Assembly (NCBI GenBank): GCA_903895855.1
Contig: CAITVN010000175.1
Span: 1-61,486 of the forward strand
Source of the DNA: Oligoflexia bacterium
Lineage (GTDB): Bacteria > Bdellovibrionota > UBA1018
Length of the DNA stretch: 61,486 nt
Reading direction: 5' to 3'
Numbering within the stretch: the stretch's first letter is position 1; every line of letters starts with the position of its first letter. Under the pieces are notes generated by a model that made no database searches, had not been told where the DNA came from, and worked only from the letters and a program-made list of their open reading frames with translations. Positions 34,660 through 43,779 of this stretch are shown one piece after another. A program made the position numbers and the translations under genes.

Positions 34660-35234
34660 GTTTTCAACGCTCGATTCGAAACCGAACTGGCCGCCGACGC
34701 GTGAGAAAAGAATTCGAGCTTCAGCTCACGAGCATGATGGACGTTCTGGTCATCATCTTGGTGTTCTTACTCAAAACCTATTCGACTGCCATCAATTCAT
34801 TTACTACCGTTGCCGGAATCAAGCTTCCGGTTTCGTATTCTAAAGATGTTCCGCCTGATAGCCTGCAAGTCATCATCACTCCAGAAGGCCTCACCTTCGA
34901 AAACGCGCGCATCGTCGACTTTGTGATCGCCGCTGGCGGCGTCGGCTCAACCGATTCGAGCTACACCTTCAAGACCAATGATCTCGATGAAAATGGTCAC
35001 CGAATCGTGCCTCTTTTTGATGCCCTCATTCGAGCCAAAGAAAAATCAGAACTCTTAAAGCAGCGCTCAGTCAAACGAGACGCTTACGGCAAACCGCTAC
35101 CTTTTGAAGGGGTTCTCGCCATTCAAGCCGACAAGAGCATTCAATATGACGTGATCAGAAAGATCATGTACACCGGAGCCGCCTCAGGCTACTCAGTTTT
35201 TCGATTCTTAGCCAAAGCCCGAGAAGGGATCTGA
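34656..35234 (+). CDS. ExbD/TolR-family protein (second of two)
   Basis: A 192-residue protein with the same layout: basic start, LQLTSMMDVLVIILVFLL with the proton-carrying Asp, then a periplasmic domain ending in IQYDVIRKIMYTGAASGYSVFRF, the usual ExbD C-terminal motif. Having two different ExbD subunits with one ExbB is characteristic of the Agl motor rather than the single-ExbD Tol or Ton systems. Confidence 0.9.
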   Translation: MSFQRSIRNRTGRRRVRKEFELQLTSMMDVLVIILVFLLKTYSTAINSFTTVAGIKLPVSYSKDVPPDSLQVIITPEGLTFENARIVDFVIAAGGVGSTDSSYTFKTNDLDENGHRIVPLFDALIRAKEKSELLKQRSVKRDAYGKPLPFEGVLAIQADKSIQYDVIRKIMYTGAASGYSVFRFLAKAREGI

Positions 35235-35316
35235 TCCCTTTGTGATGCTGGCTGCGTCACACGATATTTCTTAACAATTTGGCACAATCTGCCGTCTTTA
35301 TGTTAGTCAACACCCC

Positions 35317-36297
35317 ATGCGAAGGTCTCGGTGGTTAATCCATCCCCTATTCATCTTTAGCGCGTCGATGCTCGCATCGCTACTGTCGCTGTACCTCTAC
35401 ATTCGGTGGTCGCTTTACGCGACGGCGTATTTTCAGGATTTTGTGGTTCGCAATGGCCTGAATAAAGACCAGCTTTTTCAAACCACTTCATGGCCCATCA
35501 TCATTACGCTCAGCATCTTAATTGCTATCTTCGGCCTGGGTCTGTCGATCATCTTCATCTATTACCAACGCACGATTCAACTCTATCGATTGCAACAGAG
35601 CTTCATAGACAATTTCACCCATGAACTGAAAACCCCCATTTCGTCGATTCGGCTTTTTTTAGAAACTTTACAGAAGTACGACTTAGAGAAAGAAAAAAGA
35701 GACACCTACCTGGGATACATGTTGGCTGACATTGAACGCCTAAACGACAGCGTGAGCAACATACTCAAAGTTTCTCAACTCGAATCTCAGAAACACATCT
35801 ATAAAAAAGAAAAACTCGACTTGGTGACTTTTCTGACTGATTTGATCAAAGCCCATGAACATTCGTTCGAAAACCTAGACATCACTTTTAGCGACCCCCT
35901 ACCGCCACCCACCTATTTTGAGTTCAACTCGCAACTTTTCGAGATGATCTTTTTAAATCTCTTCTCAAATGCCTCAAAATATAACGATTCTGACCATGCT
36001 TTTATCAAAATTCGCATCATTCAGAAAAAAAACACGTTAACTATAGAAGTCACCGACAACGGCATTGGTATTGCCAAAGCGAACCGTAAAAAAGTTTTCG
36101 AAAAATTTTATCAAGCCGATCGCTCGCGAAAAATTGCGCGCAAAGGTACCGGCATTGGGCTGTATGTCGTTAAGAGCATTGTCGAGATGCACCACGGAAA
36201 GATTCAAGTGAATCCGTCAGCTGCCGGAGTCGGCTCAACGTTCTCGATCACTTTACCTTCATCGACTAGCCACATTAAGCAGCAGGTTGGATTGTGA
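35317..36297 (+). CDS. Sensor histidine kinase
   Basis: A 326-residue kinase with two membrane helices (about 11-30 and 60-83) around a short periplasmic loop. The HisKA helix has NFTHELKTPISS with phosphorylated His102; the ATPase has NLFSNASKYND (N box), VTDNGIGIA (G1) and GKGTGIGLYVVKSI-type G2. There is no PAS or HAMP domain. The small sensor loop suggests membrane or intramembrane sensing. It overlaps its regulator by four bases and follows the ExbB/ExbD genes by 82 bp. Confidence 0.93.
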   Translation: MRRSRWLIHPLFIFSASMLASLLSLYLYIRWSLYATAYFQDFVVRNGLNKDQLFQTTSWPIIITLSILIAIFGLGLSIIFIYYQRTIQLYRLQQSFIDNFTHELKTPISSIRLFLETLQKYDLEKEKRDTYLGYMLADIERLNDSVSNILKVSQLESQKHIYKKEKLDLVTFLTDLIKAHEHSFENLDITFSDPLPPPTYFEFNSQLFEMIFLNLFSNASKYNDSDHAFIKIRIIQKKNTLTIEVTDNGIGIAKANRKKVFEKFYQADRSRKIARKGTGIGLYVVKSIVEMHHGKIQVNPSAAGVGSTFSITLPSSTSHIKQQVGL

Positions 36298-36986
36298 AAA
36301 AGAAATTGCTCATCGTCGAAGACGAAAAACACATAGCCATTGGTCTGGTCGCCAATTTCGAGTTACTGGGCTACGAAGTTCACTTAGTTGAAGACGGCTC
36401 AAAAGTTCTTGAGGCGTATCGCGAATTTAAACCCGACATCATGATTCTCGACCTCATGCTACCAGGACTGAGTGGCTTTGAAGTCTTAGCCCAAATACGA
36501 AAAACCGAAACCAATTTGCCAATACTCGTGCTGTCTGCCAAGAACTCAGAAAAAAGTAGAATTCGAAGCCTGGTCGAAGGAAGCGATGACTTCTTGGCAA
36601 AACCGTTTAGTTTAGACGAACTCATTTTAAGGGTCGAACGCCTCTTAAAATGGACTGAATCGACTACCAAAATCGCAGAAAAGCCCACTTACTTCGCGAT
36701 CAACTCACATACCGTAGATCTGGGTAGCGGTGAAGTCACGGGGACGAATGCATCATTCTACTTAACCGAACAAGAGTTGAGGCTTTTTCAAGTTTTTATT
36801 GAAAATGATGGCAAAATACTTTCAAGAGAGCAACTCCTAGAGCAAGCGTGGGGTTACTCAAAGGGCATTGAAACCCGTACAGTTGACAATTTCATCGTAC
36901 GTCTGAGAAAGTACTTTGAAATCGACCCTAAGAATCCAAAGCACTTCATCAATAAACGCGCACGAGGCTACCTGTTTAAGATCTAA
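36294..36986 (+). CDS. OmpR/PhoB-family response regulator
   Basis: A 230-residue regulator with a receiver domain (IVEDEKH, phospho-acceptor D53 in ILDLMLPG, K103 in LAKPFS) and a C-terminal winged helix (LTEQELRLFQVFIEN, LLEQAWGYSKG, RTVDNFIVRLRKYFE, RGYLFKI). GTG 36294 lies inside the end of the kinase gene. Targets are unknown; neighbouring motor genes and the lipid operon are candidates. Its stop codon overlaps that of the convergent PPTase gene by three bases. Confidence 0.95.
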   Translation: MKKKLLIVEDEKHIAIGLVANFELLGYEVHLVEDGSKVLEAYREFKPDIMILDLMLPGLSGFEVLAQIRKTETNLPILVLSAKNSEKSRIRSLVEGSDDFLAKPFSLDELILRVERLLKWTESTTKIAEKPTYFAINSHTVDLGSGEVTGTNASFYLTEQELRLFQVFIENDGKILSREQLLEQAWGYSKGIETRTVDNFIVRLRKYFEIDPKNPKHFINKRARGYLFKI

Positions 36987-37651
36987 GAATTTAACCTAGC
37001 ATTGTGATTGACAAGACAAGCGGCCACATACTCACCATCATGCGAGAGGCTCAAGTCCCAAGCCGGCAGCTTTTTTCCATGAAACCAAAGTTCTGGCGGT
37101 GCAAAGCGCGCCCCTAATGACCGACGAACAATTTGAAAGCTATCATGACCATTTTTTAAGAGCAGGTCTTTTGCTAACTGCCGCACTTGTCCAGACTCGT
37201 GCGAATGAACAGAAATGCGCTCGTAAGCATGAAAATCTTCTGGATCATACCTGATTTCAGACTTGGCTTGAACGGCAACCATTAGCTTTTTGTCGCTAAA
37301 TAAGCTCTGATCACTCACGCAAACGCAATGAACCCAGTGTTCAGAAAAACTCCACCTGGTTGGCAAAGAAAACTGCTTGAATTGCACCACCCCGCCTGCG
37401 ACATCAACCTCGTATTGCGAATGAGAAAAAAACAAGTCGGGATCTTCTTTCTTCATGACCTTATAAGCGGCTTCTTTCGCGGCCCAGAGTTGCCAAAAAA
37501 AGCGATCGCGCAGCCGTTTCAACTGAATGAGACTAAGACTCGCCAACTCCTTTTTTGTCAACACCCTCGCTACGAAACGGTAATCATCGGCCTTGCCTTC
37601 AGATCCAACAGCCTGAAGATCGACTAAATCATTGCCCACCCACTGCCGCAT
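36983..37651 (-). CDS. 4'-phosphopantetheinyl transferase
   Basis: A 222-residue PPTase that attaches the CoA-derived arm to acyl carrier proteins. GNDLVDL near the start (Asp8) and FWQLWAAKEAAYK (Lys59, Glu60) are the metal and CoA-binding motifs. At 222 residues it is longer than the usual ~120-residue AcpS. The C-terminal part contains a second GNDLVDL-like half (LSLSHDGEYVAACLV). It is the last gene of the nine-gene lipid operon and overlaps the PlsC-like gene by 23 bp, so it probably activates the ACP encoded two genes upstream. Confidence 0.88.
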   Translation of the reverse strand: MRQWVGNDLVDLQAVGSEGKADDYRFVARVLTKKELASLSLIQLKRLRDRFFWQLWAAKEAAYKVMKKEDPDLFFSHSQYEVDVAGGVVQFKQFSLPTRWSFSEHWVHCVCVSDQSLFSDKKLMVAVQAKSEIRYDPEDFHAYERISVHSHESGQVRQLAKDLLLKNGHDSFQIVRRSLGARFAPPELWFHGKKLPAWDLSLSHDGEYVAACLVNHNARLNS

Positions 37652-38387
37652 GGTTGAAATACTCCTCTTCCATTTCTTTTAACTTACCAATGATCTGACT
37701 TGAAAGATCACGAGCTTTTCGCATCCCACTCAACTCAGACGACGGTTCAATCACTTGCATCTCAAGGTAAATTTCTTCGCCTTTTTTGGGAAAATCTGCG
37801 AAACCACCGTGATTTTTTCCGCGTAAGTAAACACAAAGAACCCTAGCACCAGGAATCTGCTGCAAGAACTGTCCTGGCGCATACGAATACTCTTGGGTAT
37901 CGACTCGCCCGCTTCGACTACGATGCCCCTCAGGAAAAATTGCCAACACATCGCCCTTACTGACCACATAAGACATCTGATCTCTGGCAAGCCTACTCTG
38001 TTCGGGTGACCCACCTCGCGTGACCGGAATGCATTTTCCAAAATAGCAAAGCACTCGCCAATAAAACTTATGGTAATAGTTTTTGCGCTCAGGAAAATTC
38101 CAAGCAAAGGTCTTCGGCCTCGTTAAATACCCAAAATTCGAATTCAGAACGAGAGCTTGAATCACTGAATCAATTAAGGTGAGGTGATTCGAACAAATCA
38201 AAACCGGCCGGTTCTTGTCGTTCATGATCTGACGATACCGTTTTCGTATTTCAGCGACATTTGCTACCTTAAATCGGTAGATAAACCGAAACGCAAACAT
38301 CATCCAAAAATACTCGATCACACTGAACTTAGAAGCGAGACTTCTTTGCAATTCAAGATCTATTTTCTGCCTAAAATTCAGCGCCAT
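37629..38387 (-). CDS. PlsC-like acyltransferase
   Basis: A 252-residue membrane-associated acyltransferase. SNHLTLID has the catalytic H-x4-D (H68, D73) and FPEGHRSRSG the glycerophosphate-binding motif; KCIPVTRGGS fits motif II. The enzyme would transfer an acyl chain from ACP or CoA to a lipid acceptor. Its ATG follows the ACP stop codon directly, so the two are likely coupled, and the acyl donor may be the dedicated ACP. Confidence 0.9.
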   Translation of the reverse strand: MALNFRQKIDLELQRSLASKFSVIEYFWMMFAFRFIYRFKVANVAEIRKRYRQIMNDKNRPVLICSNHLTLIDSVIQALVLNSNFGYLTRPKTFAWNFPERKNYYHKFYWRVLCYFGKCIPVTRGGSPEQSRLARDQMSYVVSKGDVLAIFPEGHRSRSGRVDTQEYSYAPGQFLQQIPGARVLCVYLRGKNHGGFADFPKKGEEIYLEMQVIEPSSELSGMRKARDLSSQIIGKLKEMEEEYFNHAAVGGQ

Positions 38388-38639
38388 TTATTGATTCAGC
38401 TTAGATCCGACCAACTTCACCGCATCACCAATGGTCCAAATACTGTCGGCCGCTTCATCTTCGACTTCAATATCAAAGGTATCTTCAAACGCCAGTACGA
38501 TATCTACTAGCCGTGCTGAATTCACGCCCAAATCTTCAAGAATTTTTGTTGAATGAGATACCGACTGAAGGGCCCCTTCTTTTTTTACATAAGGACTAAT
38601 TAACGATACCACTTTTTCATAAATTGCCTGTGTTTCCAT
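38388..38639 (-). CDS. Dedicated acyl carrier protein
   Basis: An 83-residue acidic protein with the ACP fold. LEDLGVNSARLVDIVLAFEDTFDIEV places the phosphopantetheine Ser at residue 41, with Asn-Ser-Ala instead of the usual Asp-Ser-Leu, a sign of a specialised carrier. AGGAG precedes ATG 38639. It is flanked by the ketosynthase and the PlsC-like gene. Confidence 0.93.
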   Translation of the reverse strand: METQAIYEKVVSLISPYVKKEGALQSVSHSTKILEDLGVNSARLVDIVLAFEDTFDIEVEDEAADSIWTIGDAVKLVGSKLNQ

Positions 38640-38655
38640 ACGATTTCTCCTATTG

Positions 38656-39930
38656 TTAGTTTAGGTTGTCCCATTTTTTAAACAAGACACACCCGTTGAC
38701 ATCGCCAAATCCAAAACTAGACTTGGCAATAATTTTTCCATCAAATGAAATACTTTTCTGCACGACGCTCTTTTCGATCATTTTTAACTCGGGATGCAGG
38801 TCTTCGCAATTCAGTGACCCGTGCAAAAACGAACGGTGCAATTGCAAGACAGCAGTCACGCATTCGATTCCGCCGGCCGCACCTAGCGCGTGGCCAATCA
38901 GCGACTTGGTCGAGTTCACTAGCGGAAATTTTTCTGGCGAAAGCTCTAGAGCATTCAACCAATTTTGAATTTCTTTCGGGTCTGCAAAGGTCGCGGTCAA
39001 ATGACCGTTAATTGCATTGACCTCACTGGGTTGAATGCCAGCCATTAGCATCGTCTGCCGAACGCAACGAACCACACCCTCAGGATTAGGAGACGTCATT
39101 GAGCCTCCCCCACGACTGCCACCACTGTTCACATGGCCGCCGATGATCTCGGCATAAATGCGAGCTCCGCGAGCGGTAGCGCTTTCTAGGCTCTCTAACA
39201 TCAGAAGCCCCGCTCCTGAACCCGGAACAAATCCCTGAGCGCTCGCACTCATCGGCCTCGACGCTTTTTCTGGGCAATCGTTATGCATCGAGTTCAGAAC
39301 TCGCATTCCGTCAAATCCCGACCAGGTATAAGGCGATGAACCTTCAGCCCCGCCCGCAATCATGCGTTTGATTTGCCCGTGTCGTACCATCAAAAACGCA
39401 TTGACCACTGCCTCAGTACCCGTCGTGCACGCAGAACTATTCGTGGTGACTTGGCCGCCCAACCCAAGTAAGCCCCCCAGTTTTGCACTGACTCCGCTGC
39501 ACATCACTTGTTCGACCATCGTACTGCCTAAACGTCGCACCTTCGATTCGGCCACTTTTGGCACCAATTTGCCACTGATCGTGTCCATACCACCAATGCC
39601 TGTACCGATAATCGCGCCGGTATCCCAGTCGACCTGCGAGTCGGGGTGGGGACGAGTCAAACCCGCGTCGATCCAGCAATCGATTCCGGCAATGCCAGCC
39701 AAAGTAATGCTCTCGTTCATTGACAAGAGTTCTTCTTCAGTAAAATAAGATTTTTTGATTTCGTCGAGATTTTCGCAAACCCCGCCGACTTGACAACCAA
39801 AGTTGAGATCTTCGAGTGCCTTAATATGCCGAATTCCTGAGCGCCCCGACTTTAGCGCTTCTTCAAACTCTTTTAACCCATGGCCATTTGGTGCGATGAC
39901 TCCCATTCCGGTGACGACAACTCTATGCAT
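38656..39930 (-). CDS. FabF-type beta-ketoacyl-ACP synthase
   Basis: A 424-residue condensing enzyme with the Cys-His-His triad: C168 in TNSSACTTG, a His in NAINGHLTAT and a second His in STKSLIGHALGAAGG. It extends the ACP-bound chain by two carbons. The first His motif is altered (GHLTATFADP instead of HGTSTPLND), which separates it from housekeeping FabF. GGGAG precedes ATG 39930. It overlaps the FabZ gene by eight bases. Confidence 0.92.
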   Translation of the reverse strand: MHRVVVTGMGVIAPNGHGLKEFEEALKSGRSGIRHIKALEDLNFGCQVGGVCENLDEIKKSYFTEEELLSMNESITLAGIAGIDCWIDAGLTRPHPDSQVDWDTGAIIGTGIGGMDTISGKLVPKVAESKVRRLGSTMVEQVMCSGVSAKLGGLLGLGGQVTTNSSACTTGTEAVVNAFLMVRHGQIKRMIAGGAEGSSPYTWSGFDGMRVLNSMHNDCPEKASRPMSASAQGFVPGSGAGLLMLESLESATARGARIYAEIIGGHVNSGGSRGGGSMTSPNPEGVVRCVRQTMLMAGIQPSEVNAINGHLTATFADPKEIQNWLNALELSPEKFPLVNSTKSLIGHALGAAGGIECVTAVLQLHRSFLHGSLNCEDLHPELKMIEKSVVQKSISFDGKIIAKSSFGFGDVNGCVLFKKWDNLN

Positions 39931-40372
39931 TCTTCACTCCCACTCCAGATAGCGTTCCTTCGGCTATCAGGTCGCCAGATTCGCTGAACATCTTCACGCT
40001 CGACTTCAGTTTCATCTTTCGCCAATAAATTTTTTCGGCCTTCACGATCACGCTCTCGCCTGGATAAACCGGCTTGAAGAATTCAATTTGACAGTCGGTA
40101 AAGAAAGTTGTCCAAGATTTCACCTCGGCAGCAGGCAGGCTCAAAGAAGTCAAATAGAGTCCGAGCGCGACCACACCGGTCTGCGCCATCGTTTCAATTA
40201 AAATCACTCCCGGTGTTACCGGATTTTTTGGAAAGTGCCCGAGGTAGAAAAATTCATCGGTTTTAAACCGGTAACTGCCGACAATTCGATTCTCATCTAG
40301 TTCAACAATTCTATCGATAAAGCGAAACGGCGCCTGTTGCGGAACCAAGGCCAACACCTCACTAAGCTCCAT
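39923..40372 (-). CDS. FabZ-type 3-hydroxyacyl-ACP dehydratase
   Basis: A 149-residue hot-dog-fold dehydratase with GHFPKNPVTPGVILIE (H46, E60). It removes water from 3-hydroxyacyl-ACP. ATG 40372 has a perfect GGAGG five bases upstream, better than ATG 40390, so I shortened it. It overlaps the FabG-like gene by 11 bp. The operon also encodes a FabA-type dehydratase, an unusual pairing in one cluster. Confidence 0.9.
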   Translation of the reverse strand: MELSEVLALVPQQAPFRFIDRIVELDENRIVGSYRFKTDEFFYLGHFPKNPVTPGVILIETMAQTGVVALGLYLTSLSLPAAEVKSWTTFFTDCQIEFFKPVYPGESVIVKAEKIYWRKMKLKSSVKMFSESGDLIAEGTLSGVGVKNA

Positions 40373-41111
40373 ACATTCCTCCGTTGACATGAAAAAGACT
40401 GCCCGTGCAATAGTCGCCTTCTGTGGCTAGAAACCTCACCATTTTGGCGACTTCTATGGCATTGCCCATTCGTCCTAAGAAAATTTGTGACAAAATTCTG
40501 TCTTTTGCCTCCTGCGGAATTTCTTGAGTCATTTGGGTATCAATGAATCCCGGCGCGACCGCATTGACTAAAATATTGAATCCGGCCAGTTCGATCGCAG
40601 CGACCTTGGTGAAATTATTGATAGCCGCTTTTGTCATGGCATAAACACTTTGGCCTGGGTTTCCGGTACACCCCACAACACTCGATATGTTGATGATTCT
40701 TCCGTACGACTTTCGCGCCATCAGGCGAGACAGTCGTTTTGTCAGATACCACGTACTTTTCATATTGAGATTCACCACATCGTCAAAATCTGAAACTTTA
40801 GCGCTCAGCAACGGGCCATCGCGTGTGATGCCGGCGTTATTGACTAACACGGTGAGCGTGCCCGCGCTTTTGACTTGCTCGTAAAGGCGGTCAATTTCTT
40901 CAATCTTCGAAAGATCGGCCTGTATGGTGATGCTACCCGGTAATTCAGCTTGCAGTCGTTTTGCCGCTTCTTCGCCTGAACTGTAATGAATCACGACTTG
41001 AAATCCCACCGCCGCCAACTCGCGGCAACACGCCGAACCAATGCCACCCGAACCACCCGTCACCAAAGCCAAACCTCGCTGCTGATTTGACTGCCTCTGT
41101 TCATTACTCAT
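40362..41111 (-). CDS. FabG-type 3-oxoacyl-ACP reductase
   Basis: A 249-residue short-chain dehydrogenase. TGGSGGIG binds NADPH, NNAGITRDG is the structural motif, and the catalytic Ser (S143/S144), Y157 and K161 (YAMTK) are present; the VNAVAPGFIDT and HVNGGMYGA segments are typical FabG. It reduces the 3-keto group made by the ketosynthase. Stop and start codons overlap with the FabA-type gene by four bases. Confidence 0.92.
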   Translation of the reverse strand: MSNEQRQSNQQRGLALVTGGSGGIGSACCRELAAVGFQVVIHYSSGEEAAKRLQAELPGSITIQADLSKIEEIDRLYEQVKSAGTLTVLVNNAGITRDGPLLSAKVSDFDDVVNLNMKSTWYLTKRLSRLMARKSYGRIINISSVVGCTGNPGQSVYAMTKAAINNFTKVAAIELAGFNILVNAVAPGFIDTQMTQEIPQEAKDRILSQIFLGRMGNAIEVAKMVRFLATEGDYCTGSLFHVNGGMYGA

Positions 41112-41689
41112 TTCTTTGTTAACCCACCTTTTGAGTTGCCCGATTTGTGCGGATAATCAGCGTATTGAATTTCAGAAAAGACCCCAACTTTTGCGTCTTC
41201 AACTGTGTAAATTTTGACGTCGTCGACAAAAACACTGCCACTTCCAATCACTAATGAAACCCCTTGCACCTCAGAGTAACGCCGCACATTCACCTCGTAA
41301 CGAACGGTCTTGTCGTGCGGGCGTATCTGCCCAAAAAAATCAACTTCTTTGCAACCCAAGGCTCTACCGCTGCCTTTTGCACCACTCAAGGCACAATACA
41401 TTCCGAGTAGCTGCCAAATCGCATCGACACCCAAACAACCCGGCTGCACCGGATCGTTACGAAAATGGCATAAGAAATACCAAGCATCTAAATGAATGTC
41501 TTGCTCAGCAACGATCACGCCACCTTTTTTTTGGCGTTGAATTTTCGTCATTCGATCGAACATCAACATTGGAGGCGCAGGCAGCGACGGTATCGAAACA
41601 ACGACATCTTCGATGAGCGTTTGATTCGCCCACGCAAGTAAGTCAGTTTTTTTCAACGACTGGCATTCAAGAAAGTCCTGGTACTTCAT
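41108..41689 (-). CDS. FabA-type 3-hydroxydecanoyl-ACP dehydratase
   Basis: A 193-residue protein matching FabA: LMFDRMTKI near residue 43, FLCHFRNDPVQPGCLGVDAIWQLLG with catalytic H75 and D89, and SGRALGCKEVDF. FabA can isomerise trans-2 to cis-3 double bonds, so the product may be unsaturated, but isomerase activity cannot be read from the sequence. It overlaps both neighbours by four bases. Confidence 0.92.
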   Translation of the reverse strand: MKYQDFLECQSLKKTDLLAWANQTLIEDVVVSIPSLPAPPMLMFDRMTKIQRQKKGGVIVAEQDIHLDAWYFLCHFRNDPVQPGCLGVDAIWQLLGMYCALSGAKGSGRALGCKEVDFFGQIRPHDKTVRYEVNVRRYSEVQGVSLVIGSGSVFVDDVKIYTVEDAKVGVFSEIQYADYPHKSGNSKGGLTKK

Positions 41690-42681
41690 TTACCCTCTCC
41701 GACTTGCACTAGCGAGCCGCCCCAAGTTAGCCCAGCGCCGACTAGAGCAAAAACAATGACATCACCTGACTTCCAGGTATCCCAGTTTTGCGATAAAACG
41801 GTAGGCGCTCCAGCCGCTCCGGTGTTTCCATAATCTTGAACATTTGAGAAATGGCTTTGTGGCGAAATTTCGGCGAGTTTACAGACTGACTCTAACATCA
41901 GGTAGTTAGCCTGATGTCCGATGTATTTTAGTGAAGCATTCTTTTCAAACGACAAACCCTCTCGCAAACCACGAATGAGACCTACCGATTTCTTTATCGC
42001 AAAAGTCTGCACGGTTCTGCCACTTTGAACGAAGTGTTTACCAAACGGAACCTTCACGGCATCCCATCCCGCCGGTGATGAATTCATGACTACTTGTGAA
42101 AATGACATTCGTGATTTAATTTTCGTTGAAACAACCATCGCCGAAGTCGCATCCCCCCACAAAACGGCAGCCGACCGATCAGCATAATCAATGACCCGCG
42201 TATTGTTTTCAGGACAAACCAGTAAAACGTAATCAGGTAGGCACTCTGGTTTCACCGTATTGAGATAATTAAGCTGCGCCAGAAAACTCGTGCACGCTGA
42301 AGAAATGTCAAACGAGTACGCCTCGATTCCGAGTTTTTCGGCAATCGTACAAGCCTCGGCAGGAACCGAAAACTGCGGAGTGCATGATCCAGAAATCACC
42401 ATTCCAATCTCTGATCGCAAAATTCCAGCCCTTTTAATCGCCATTTCAGAGGCGAACGCACCGGTCTCGGCGTTGCTATAAAGGGCCGCTTCGTTAGCGG
42501 CAACTACGTTACCATTTTTCGTAGATCGAATGTAATCGAGTGGCAATACGGTTCGTCTAGTGGCAATACCCACTCGCTCTAACGTCCAGGTGGCGTCGCA
42601 ACCAATGTCAAGGTCTTCTAGAAAACGATTGTCGATCACATTCTCTGGATGAAAGTGTCCGGCTCCGTGTACGTAAATCAT
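41686..42681 (-). CDS. FabH-type beta-ketoacyl-ACP synthase III
   Basis: A 331-residue KAS III with the Cys-His-Asn triad (C130 in SSACTSF; YIGHQAN; DYGNTGAAGAP). Such enzymes start chains by condensing an acyl-CoA with malonyl-ACP, so the operon can begin its own chains. It follows the FabI-type gene by 31 bp. Confidence 0.92.
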   Translation of the reverse strand: MIYVHGAGHFHPENVIDNRFLEDLDIGCDATWTLERVGIATRRTVLPLDYIRSTKNGNVVAANEAALYSNAETGAFASEMAIKRAGILRSEIGMVISGSCTPQFSVPAEACTIAEKLGIEAYSFDISSACTSFLAQLNYLNTVKPECLPDYVLLVCPENNTRVIDYADRSAAVLWGDATSAMVVSTKIKSRMSFSQVVMNSSPAGWDAVKVPFGKHFVQSGRTVQTFAIKKSVGLIRGLREGLSFEKNASLKYIGHQANYLMLESVCKLAEISPQSHFSNVQDYGNTGAAGAPTVLSQNWDTWKSGDVIVFALVGAGLTWGGSLVQVGEGK

Positions 42682-42712
42682 GATTGAACCTTACGACTCG
42701 AAAATAGATTTC

Positions 42713-43651
42713 TCAAAATGAAGCCACCTGCTCACCACCATCAACCCTGATGATAGTGCCATTCACCCATGCCGCCTCATCTGTGCACATGAGCGCAATA
42801 AAATTGGCGACATCTTCGGTCTGAGTGGTTCGCTTGAACGGGTTTCGTAACTTCGCCGCACTCTTCATGCGCTCACTACCCGGAATGAGTTTAAGCGCCG
42901 GGGTCTCAGTCACCCCAGCTTGAATGATATTCGAGCGAATTCCGAAGGGCGCAAATTCTAGCGCGATGGCACGAGACAGTGATTCGAGGGTCACCTTCGC
43001 TGCGGCCACTGCCGCGTACCCCTTCCAAGCAACTTGATTGCCTTCGCTTGTCATTCCAAGAACTCTAGCGTCGTGGGCAAAAAAACCCTTTTCATGACAC
43101 TCTTGCACCCACGTGAGTAAGCTACTGCCCATGCTGTAGATGGTTTGCTGTAGATCTTCTTCGTTCATCACCACGTTGCCAAATGTCGGTTCAGACAACG
43201 TATAAAGCGGAGCTATCCCTTCATCGCACAAAGACTGTACGGCCGCTTTAATCGTGTCTTTCGAAAGATTCAATTTTTCAGACAAGCGCGCCACCGCCAA
43301 ATCAGCGGGCGACTCGTGAGAGGCCGCCACTAGGGGCTTAAGATTTCCAAAGGCAATCGAATGCATGAGCACGCGAATACGCCCATCTTTACCTAAATTC
43401 TCTCTCAGTTGAGCAAGAACCTCACTGCGCCCGACTTCGGTAAGTGCGTTAGTATTGACGGCTACAAATTTCACTCCGGTTTTGCGAATGGCTTCGAATT
43501 CTTTTTCAATTCGATCATTAGCGCCACGCCGATCGCGATGAACGACAAAAATATTCATGCCGTGGGTGCTCAATTTTTTTGCGGTGGCCAAACCAAATCC
43601 GCTAGAGCCGCCCAGAATCAACGCCCAATAGTTCGAGTCAAATTTATCCAT
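42713..43651 (-). CDS. Enoyl-ACP reductase, FabI/FabL-type SDR
   Basis: A 312-residue short-chain dehydrogenase whose catalytic motif is Y212-x6-K219 (YAAVAAAK), the spacing of enoyl-ACP reductases rather than FabG. GGSSGFGLA binds the cofactor; SIAFGNLKPL and SNIIQAGVTETPALKLIPG fit the family. A ~60-residue insertion (about 115-175) makes it longer than E. coli FabI. It is the first gene of the nine-gene operon. The 128-bp upstream gap (43652-43779) must hold its promoter; no clear boxes were seen. Confidence 0.85.
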   Translation of the reverse strand: MDKFDSNYWALILGGSSGFGLATAKKLSTHGMNIFVVHRDRRGANDRIEKEFEAIRKTGVKFVAVNTNALTEVGRSEVLAQLRENLGKDGRIRVLMHSIAFGNLKPLVAASHESPADLAVARLSEKLNLSKDTIKAAVQSLCDEGIAPLYTLSEPTFGNVVMNEEDLQQTIYSMGSSLLTWVQECHEKGFFAHDARVLGMTSEGNQVAWKGYAAVAAAKVTLESLSRAIALEFAPFGIRSNIIQAGVTETPALKLIPGSERMKSAAKLRNPFKRTTQTEDVANFIALMCTDEAAWVNGTIIRVDGGEQVASF

Positions 43652-43779
43652 CTACCGTAATCCCTTTCCCTAGAGAAAAAAGAGTCTATAGATAGATTGA
43701 TAGCCTTGGGAATCAATTTGAGTGGCTGTTACAATACTTTTACAATTGAGCTCGACAAATAATTCTCATGCATGACGAA

